Shown: in pieces, positions 59,250 to 64,000 of the stretch | Numbering within the stretch: the stretch's first letter is position 1 | How the letters are laid out: the number at the start of each line of letters is the position of its first letter | NCBI GenBank assembly: GCA_009908915.1 | Contig: JAAAOJ010000039.1 | Span: 1-64,000, forward strand | Reading direction: 5' to 3' | Source: Planctomycetota bacterium | GTDB taxonomy: Bacteria; Planctomycetota; Phycisphaerae; SM23-33 | DNA: 64,000 nt | Made by a program: the position numbers and the translations under genes | The notes under the pieces: model-generated | The model's database searches: none | What the model was told of the DNA's origin: nothing | What the model saw: only the letters and a program-made list of their open reading frames with translations

Positions 59250-62036
59250 TCAGGCCATCGCGGCTTCCGGTTCGTTGTCGAGGCGTCCCTCGGCCAGTTG
59301 CAGCAGGCCCGTCGCGTCGAGGATCAGCCCGACGCGCCCGTCACCGAGAATCGCGCCGCCGCTGACGCCCGGCACCTTGGCCATGCCGCGCCCGAGCGAC
59401 TTGATGACCACCTGTTGCTGGCCGAGTAGTTCGTCGACCATCAGCGCGCAGCGGTGGCCGTCTCCTTCGATGACCACCAGCAGGGATTCGTATGGCTCGG
59501 TACTGGCTTGCGGTACGTCGAAGAGCTCGTGCAGCCGGAACAGCGGCAGCAGTTCGCCCCGCAGCATGACCATCTCGCCCTTGCCGCTGACGGTCGAAAT
59601 AGAACCGGCGCCCGGCTGGAAGCTCTGTTCGATCGAAACGGTCGGCAGGAGGTAGGTTTCCTGACCGACGCGGAGAATCATCGCATCGGCAATCGCCATC
59701 GTCAGTGGCAGACGGATCGAGAACGTCGAACCGGCGCCCTGCTTACTGGCAACCTCGATCCGGCCGCGAAGACTCTCGATGCTCCGTTTGACGACGTCCA
59801 TGCCCACGCCGCGCCCGGAAACGTCGGTGACCTTCTCGGCCGTGCTGAAGCCCGCCTGGAAGATCAGCATGAAGGCTTCCTGGTCGCTGAGGTCTTTCTT
59901 GCCGTCGAGCAGTCCGCGTTCGCTGGCCTTGGCGAGGATCCGCTCGCGGTCGAGGCCCTTACCGTCGTCCTGCAGTTCGATCACGACATTGCCGGCCGCA
60001 TGATACGCCCGCAAGGTCACCGTGCCACTGGGCTCCTTGCCGTTTGTCTCGCGCACGTCCGGCGACTCGACGCCGTGATCGACGGAGTTTCGGATCATGT
60101 GGACCAACGGGTCGTTGAGGCTCTCGACCATGTTGCGGTCGATCTCGGTCTCCTCTCCTTCGGTCACGAACTTGACCTTCTTGCCGCTCTTGCGGGCCAG
60201 GTCACGGACGAGGCGGTTCATCTTCTGGAAGATGCCCTTGAGGGGCACCATGCGGAGGCTCATGGTCAGGTCCTGCAACTCGCGGGTGATCTTGCCCGCG
60301 TGCGAGACGTTGCGCTGTAGGCGCGGCGCCTGGCCGGACATCACGCTCGGGTCTTGGGCGACCATCGACTGGGCGATGACCAGTTCGCCGACCATGTTGA
60401 TCAGGCTGTCCAGCCGGCCGGTCGACACGCGAACCGAACCTTCGGCCATGCTGCTGGCGCCGCGTTGCTGCTGGGCTTTCTGCTTGCGGATCGCGCCGGC
60501 CACGTCCTTGGCCTTGACGGCTTTGTCTTCGAGGAGCTTCTCGCCGAGGTGCTTCTGGCCCTTCTCGGTCTCGGCCTGCTCGACGTGCTCGCGCGTGATC
60601 TTCCCCCCGGCGACCAGGATATCGCCGGTACGCATCGGTGTGTCGTCCACGTCGTCTTCGTCGTAGCCGGCCCCTTCCGGGTCGGAGAGGATCTCCAGCA
60701 GCTCACTGAGGTCCTCGGGAATCGTCAGGTCGTCCCCGGGGGTTAGGCCCTGCAGGCCTTCGATCATCACGCGCAGGCAGTCGCAGCTTCGCAGTGCGAG
60801 GTCGGCATAGCCGCCGAGAATGCGAATCTCGCCGTCTCGGGCGCGGTCGAGGAGGTTCTCGGCCAGGTGAGCACATGTCTGGATGCGGTCGAGATTCAGG
60901 AAACCGCTCGTGCCCTTGATCGTGTGGAAGGCGCGGAAGACGACGTTGATCTGGTCGTTGTCTTCGGGGTTGGATTCGAGTTCCAGCAGCGCCCCTTCGG
61001 CGTTGGTGATATGGTCGAGACACTCGATGATGAATTCCTTCATCAGTTCGGGGTCGCAGTCCTCGCCCATGACGGCGGGTCCGGGAAACTCGATTGGCGG
61101 CGCCTTGCTGGCCGGCTTGGCTTCTGCGGGCTCCTCGGTTGCGGGCTGCTTGTCGTCTGCCGCGGTGGCGGCCCCGTCCGGGCCGTACGTTTCGGTGTCA
61201 GCTTCCGGGGTCTGAGCGTCTGCTGCAGGCTCCGGCGCCTCGTCGTCGTCGGGTTCTCCGGTCGTCTCGGAGGCCTCGGCAAGGTCGTCGCCATCGGCTT
61301 CGATGAACGTCTCCTGGACGTCGGCGCAAGTTCCGATCGCGCCGGCCATCGTATCCAGTGTTTTCTGAGGGTCGGGGACCTTGCCCTGGATCACGGTTTC
61401 GAGCTGCGTGGCGACCATGGTCAGGTGACCGCTGGCGGCTGCGGCGAGGCCGGTCATGTCCATCAGCGTGTGGACGTCTTCAAGAATCGCCTTGAGTTCG
61501 TCGCCGTCCGACGGGTCGGCCGCCACGAGGCGTGCCGAGACATCCTGGATCGCACACAGAGCGGCCCGCGGGCTGCTGTCGCCCTTGGCGTTGGCGGCCT
61601 GGGGGGCCTCGGCCTCGCCGTCGGCGGCTTGCTGCGCCCGCTCGGCGGGTACGTCGTCACCTTGGAGGACGGCCTGGATGGCCTGCCCGGCGGCTGCGGC
61701 CCGGTCGGCGGCGGAGTCGTCGCCACCGAGGACGGCCTCGACGGCGGCGATGGCGTCGCGCACGGCGTCCCAGGCGCCCTGGACGTCGGAGACGGTTTTC
61801 TGGTAGATCTGCTGCAGCGTCTGCAGACAGGTCTTGAGAAGTTCCAGCACGGGCTTGTCGGCCCCGTTGACGCGCAGGTCGGTCCAGGCCTTCTCCAGCC
61901 GGATACCGATCTTGACGAAAGCTTCCTCGTTGCCGACGTCGCAATCGTCGATCGCCACAGCCAGGCCGTCAAGCGCCTCGGGAATATCGACCCGCTGGGC
62001 GGGCTTGTGGTTGTTTGGAGCGTTGTCTGTAGCCAT
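59250..62036 (-). CDS. cheA: Chemotaxis histidine kinase CheA, long N-terminal extension
   Basis: CheA phosphorylates itself and then CheY and CheB. The 928-residue protein has the HPt domain with His371 in AFHTIKGTSGFL, after 325 residues of non-classical helical text (two acidic linkers at about 105-150 and 245-320). Then come the dimer domain, the kinase (N box LVHMIRNSVDHGVE, G1 ELQDDGKGLD, G2 GRGVGMDVVKRSI) and the CheW-like domain (LLPTVSIEQ, GEMVMLRGELLPLFRL). Typical CheA is about 650-700; the extra N-terminal part is unlike the P2 domain and may be a partner site. It has SD-like text upstream (GAAGAAGAACG). Confidence 0.93.
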   Translation of the reverse strand: MATDNAPNNHKPAQRVDIPEALDGLAVAIDDCDVGNEEAFVKIGIRLEKAWTDLRVNGADKPVLELLKTCLQTLQQIYQKTVSDVQGAWDAVRDAIAAVEAVLGGDDSAADRAAAAGQAIQAVLQGDDVPAERAQQAADGEAEAPQAANAKGDSSPRAALCAIQDVSARLVAADPSDGDELKAILEDVHTLMDMTGLAAAASGHLTMVATQLETVIQGKVPDPQKTLDTMAGAIGTCADVQETFIEADGDDLAEASETTGEPDDDEAPEPAADAQTPEADTETYGPDGAATAADDKQPATEEPAEAKPASKAPPIEFPGPAVMGEDCDPELMKEFIIECLDHITNAEGALLELESNPEDNDQINVVFRAFHTIKGTSGFLNLDRIQTCAHLAENLLDRARDGEIRILGGYADLALRSCDCLRVMIEGLQGLTPGDDLTIPEDLSELLEILSDPEGAGYDEDDVDDTPMRTGDILVAGGKITREHVEQAETEKGQKHLGEKLLEDKAVKAKDVAGAIRKQKAQQQRGASSMAEGSVRVSTGRLDSLINMVGELVIAQSMVAQDPSVMSGQAPRLQRNVSHAGKITRELQDLTMSLRMVPLKGIFQKMNRLVRDLARKSGKKVKFVTEGEETEIDRNMVESLNDPLVHMIRNSVDHGVESPDVRETNGKEPSGTVTLRAYHAAGNVVIELQDDGKGLDRERILAKASERGLLDGKKDLSDQEAFMLIFQAGFSTAEKVTDVSGRGVGMDVVKRSIESLRGRIEVASKQGAGSTFSIRLPLTMAIADAMILRVGQETYLLPTVSIEQSFQPGAGSISTVSGKGEMVMLRGELLPLFRLHELFDVPQASTEPYESLLVVIEGDGHRCALMVDELLGQQQVVIKSLGRGMAKVPGVSGGAILGDGRVGLILDATGLLQLAEGRLDNEPEAAMA

Positions 62037-62068
62037 GGAGCGTTCTTCTTCCTTGCTGTGTCACCGCC

Positions 62069-62566
62069 TCAAGCGACCAGTCCGGGCGACTTGCCGACGA
62101 CGACCCCTATCCAGAACTGCCCGAGCGAGCATGTATAGACGTGCTTACTCGACTCGGAATCTCGTTGTTTCAGCACGTGCAGACCGTCGACGCGCATCAC
62201 GGTCGGCAGCGAGATCTCGCTGTCGACGCCGCGTTTGTCGAGCACCTGCTTGACGTTGCCCGCGAGAATGTTGGCGACTTCCCCGATGGCATCACCCATA
62301 TCTTCGCTGTCAAAGGGAATCTCGAACCCGCAGAAGGCCTCGGCGATGGCAACGGCGGTGTCGCGCGGCAGGCCGATGTAGACCGACCAGTCAACGTCGC
62401 CCATGATCGAGACAACGGCGATGATCACGCCGTCCTCGCAGATCTCCTCGGGCAGGTTCTCGGCCCGCTCAACGACCGAACCGCAGGCGCTCATGAAGAT
62501 CTCTTTGATGGATATCTCCACCGCATCGCTGTGCGGCAGGAACTGAATCTTGCTACCTGGTGTCAC
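62069..62566 (-). CDS. CheX-like chemotaxis phosphatase, copy 2
   Basis: The 165-residue protein starts MTPGSKIQFLP and has a SIKEIFMSACGSVVER helix, VSIMGDVDWSVYIGLPRDTAVAIAEAF and DMGDAIGEVANILAGNVKQVLDK. The E-x2-N pair in GEVANILAGNV is the catalytic mark of CheX. It is distinct in sequence from the copy at 55841-56380. Together with the cheY2 gene upstream and cheA downstream it gives the second operon its own phosphatase. Confidence 0.82.
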   Translation of the reverse strand: MTPGSKIQFLPHSDAVEISIKEIFMSACGSVVERAENLPEEICEDGVIIAVVSIMGDVDWSVYIGLPRDTAVAIAEAFCGFEIPFDSEDMGDAIGEVANILAGNVKQVLDKRGVDSEISLPTVMRVDGLHVLKQRDSESSKHVYTCSLGQFWIGVVVGKSPGLVA

Positions 62567-62602
62567 GGCGGGCTCCTTTCGTCGACGAAATCTGACGTAG
62601 CA

Positions 62603-63046
62603 CTATGCGAACTTCTTGGCGAGCGATCCGAAGAACATCTCGCCGCTCTTGCCGTCGTCCTCGAGTTTCTCGAACAGCGGACCCAGCTTCTTCTTCAGCA
62701 CGTCGGTCGTGAAGGGTTTGCAGATGAAGGTGTCCACCCCCGCCTCGTCCATGGCCTCTTCGACCTTGCCCATGGTGCTTTCGGTTGTGACCATGACGGT
62801 CGGGACGTGGTAGTCGATGGTCTCGCGGACTTTTTTGACGAACTCCAGGCCGTTCATGTTCGGCATGTTCCAGTCAACGAAGAGTATCTCGATTGTCTCG
62901 GGATCGAACTTGTCGAGGGCGTCCTGCCCGTCGACTGCTTCGACGTAAGTGAATTCTGCTACGCCCGCCTCGGTCAGCGATCGCATCACCATCTTTCGCA
63001 TGATGGCTGAATCGTCCACCACCAAAGCTGTGATCTCCAGTGCCAT
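62603..63046 (-). CDS. cheY: CheY-like response regulator, copy 2
   Basis: The 147-residue receiver has VVDDSAIMRKMVMRSL, phospho-Asp in ILFVDWNMPNMNGLEFV, VMVTTESTM and K in FICKPFTTDVL. A Lys-rich C-terminal extension of 20 residues follows. The ATG at 63046 gives the family start; the frame upstream is not protein-like. The gene leads the second che operon, 200 bases after a sigma-28-like promoter. Confidence 0.9.
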   Translation of the reverse strand: MALEITALVVDDSAIMRKMVMRSLTEAGVAEFTYVEAVDGQDALDKFDPETIEILFVDWNMPNMNGLEFVKKVRETIDYHVPTVMVTTESTMGKVEEAMDEAGVDTFICKPFTTDVLKKKLGPLFEKLEDDGKSGEMFFGSLAKKFA

Positions 63047-63232
63047 CGTTCTTCTCCTCAAAGAGACCTTGGTCGTCCAACGGGCCCGCACGGCCAGCCG
63101 TGCTTGAACAGATCTGCGTCTTCGTATAGTGGAGCTGCGCCGCTGTGTGCAAACACCCCGCACGCGCGGCCGCTGCGCGATGTTCCAATGCAGCAGCCCC
63201 GAACCTCGGCTGACCTATCAGCCTGCACGTTG

Positions 63233-63260
63233 ATATCGGAGATGTACCGACGGCGATTTC
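63233..63260 (-). promoter_or_regulatory. Sigma-28-like promoter for the second che operon
   Basis: On the minus strand GAAA (63257-63260), 16 bases, TCCGATAT (63233-63240). It is a little weaker than the box at 58378-58404 but of the same form. The region 63047-63316 has no gene. Confidence 0.45.
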
Positions 63261-63316
63261 GTGAAATACCCCACTTGCCTCAGAAAGAGCGACAGCCGCC
63301 GGCTGCCAGATATCTC

Positions 63317-63976
63317 TCAGGCCTTTCCCGCCGACGGGCAGTGAGGCGCGAGCGGGCAGGCATCGCAGTCCGGCGTGCGGGCGGTGCAGATGTCCCGGCC
63401 GTGATGAACCAGGGCATGAGCGAAGAACGTCCAGTCGTTCCGAGGGATCAGGGCCATCAGGTCTTTCTCTATCTTGTCGCCTTGATTGGATTTATGCGAC
63501 GTGAGTTTCAGGCGGTTGCTCAAGCGGGTCACGTGCGTGTCGACGACGATACCGTCATTGCGGCCAAACGCCGTGCCGAGGACGACGTTGGCTGTCTTTC
63601 TCGCCACGCCGGGCAGGGCCAGCAGTGTATCCATGTCGGCCGGCACATCGCCGTCGTGATCGTCTTCGATTGTGCGGGCCGCCCCCATGATGTTCTTGGC
63701 CTTGTTGCGAAAAAATCCCGTCGATCGGATGGCCTGCCGGAGTTCCTCCGGGTCGGCCTCGGCGAAGGCACTCGTGCTCGGATAGGCCTGGAACAGGTCG
63801 GGCGTGACCTTGTTGACGCGCTCGTCCGTGCATTGGGCCGCGAGAATGGTTGCCACCAGCAACTGCCACGGCGTCTGGTAGTCCAGGGAGCAATCGGCGT
63901 GGGGGTAGTGCGTCTTGAGCAGCGCGAGAATCGTCCGCACGCGGGCGGCTTTGTCGGCCTTCGATTCGCGAGGCAT
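63317..63976 (-). CDS. nth: Endonuclease III
   Basis: Nth removes oxidised pyrimidines and cuts at abasic sites. The 219-residue protein has the helix-hairpin-helix with the catalytic Lys region (LLALPGVARKTANVVLGTAFG) and Asp in IVVDTHVTRLSNRL. The iron-sulphur cluster is C-X6-C-X2-C-X5-C (CTARTPDC through PHC). Length is normal. A second base-excision gene, mutY, lies in the same window. The start MPRESKADK at 63976 is near the window edge. Confidence 0.96.
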   Translation of the reverse strand: MPRESKADKAARVRTILALLKTHYPHADCSLDYQTPWQLLVATILAAQCTDERVNKVTPDLFQAYPSTSAFAEADPEELRQAIRSTGFFRNKAKNIMGAARTIEDDHDGDVPADMDTLLALPGVARKTANVVLGTAFGRNDGIVVDTHVTRLSNRLKLTSHKSNQGDKIEKDLMALIPRNDWTFFAHALVHHGRDICTARTPDCDACPLAPHCPSAGKA

Positions 63977-64000
63977 GGGTCGCCTACTGAACGGCGAGAA

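Overview
The window is GC-rich bacterial chromosome from a Gram-negative-type cell. It carries kdsA (Kdo, hence LPS), an Mla-type lipid transporter, several lipoproteins and a RodA/PBP2 wall-elongation operon. Gene content and style point to a planctomycete, probably a member of Phycisphaerae: GAF-HlyD adaptors with a PqqD-like protein, a TPR protein carrying two RNA polymerase alpha C-terminal domains, EF-hand secreted proteins, a very long CheA and long degenerate intergenic stretches. That placement is inference; no rRNA gene is present.

Layout. 1-3862 (minus): a PqqD-like protein running off the edge, a GAF-HlyD adaptor, a DUF3467 protein and a secreted HlyD protein. 4062-12006: a selenium island, with selA-selB-selD and a double-thioredoxin lipoprotein on the plus strand. 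These face an EF-hand secreted protein and selC (tRNA-Sec, anticodon UCA) on the minus strand. Two genes here have in-frame UGA codons followed by similar small hairpins, so they are candidate selenoprotein genes. The selD leader contains a two-codon ORF ending in UGA plus two hairpins. 12108-22810: EF-hand paralogue, mutY, a membrane protein, rubredoxin, rseP, dxr, a NUDIX hydrolase, a rhomboid protease and thrC. 23478-31576: dapB, a methyltransferase, endonuclease V, a HEAT lipoprotein, RsbW-like kinase plus STAS protein, mlaEFD and an AEC permease. 31673-39539: an inositol-phosphatase pseudogene, a lipoprotein, ilvC, a CBS protein, a GH65 remnant beside pgmB, two unknown proteins, cinA and a small membrane protein. 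39594-46314: tandem 67-bp repeats, two small envelope proteins and mreC-mreD-mrdA-rodA. 46451-54778: alpha/beta hydrolase, a candidate small RNA, the TPR-alphaCTD protein, lipid kinase-kdsA, hybrid histidine kinase, tgt-yajC. 54792-63046 (minus): two chemotaxis operons, cheR-cheD-cheY-cheX-cheB and cheY-cheX-cheA-cheW, each with a sigma-28-like promoter. 63317-63976: nth.

How it works together. The most notable block is 4062-12006, which encodes the complete Sec machinery (SelA, SelB, SelD, tRNA-Sec) together with its likely clients and possible SECIS-type control. Housekeeping promoters recur as TTGNNN-N16-TATNNT. Several genes start exactly six bases after a -10 hexamer and probably make leaderless mRNAs. 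A short palindromic repeat family occurs at four loci, and two genes (an IMPase and a GH65 phosphorylase) survive only as remnants.
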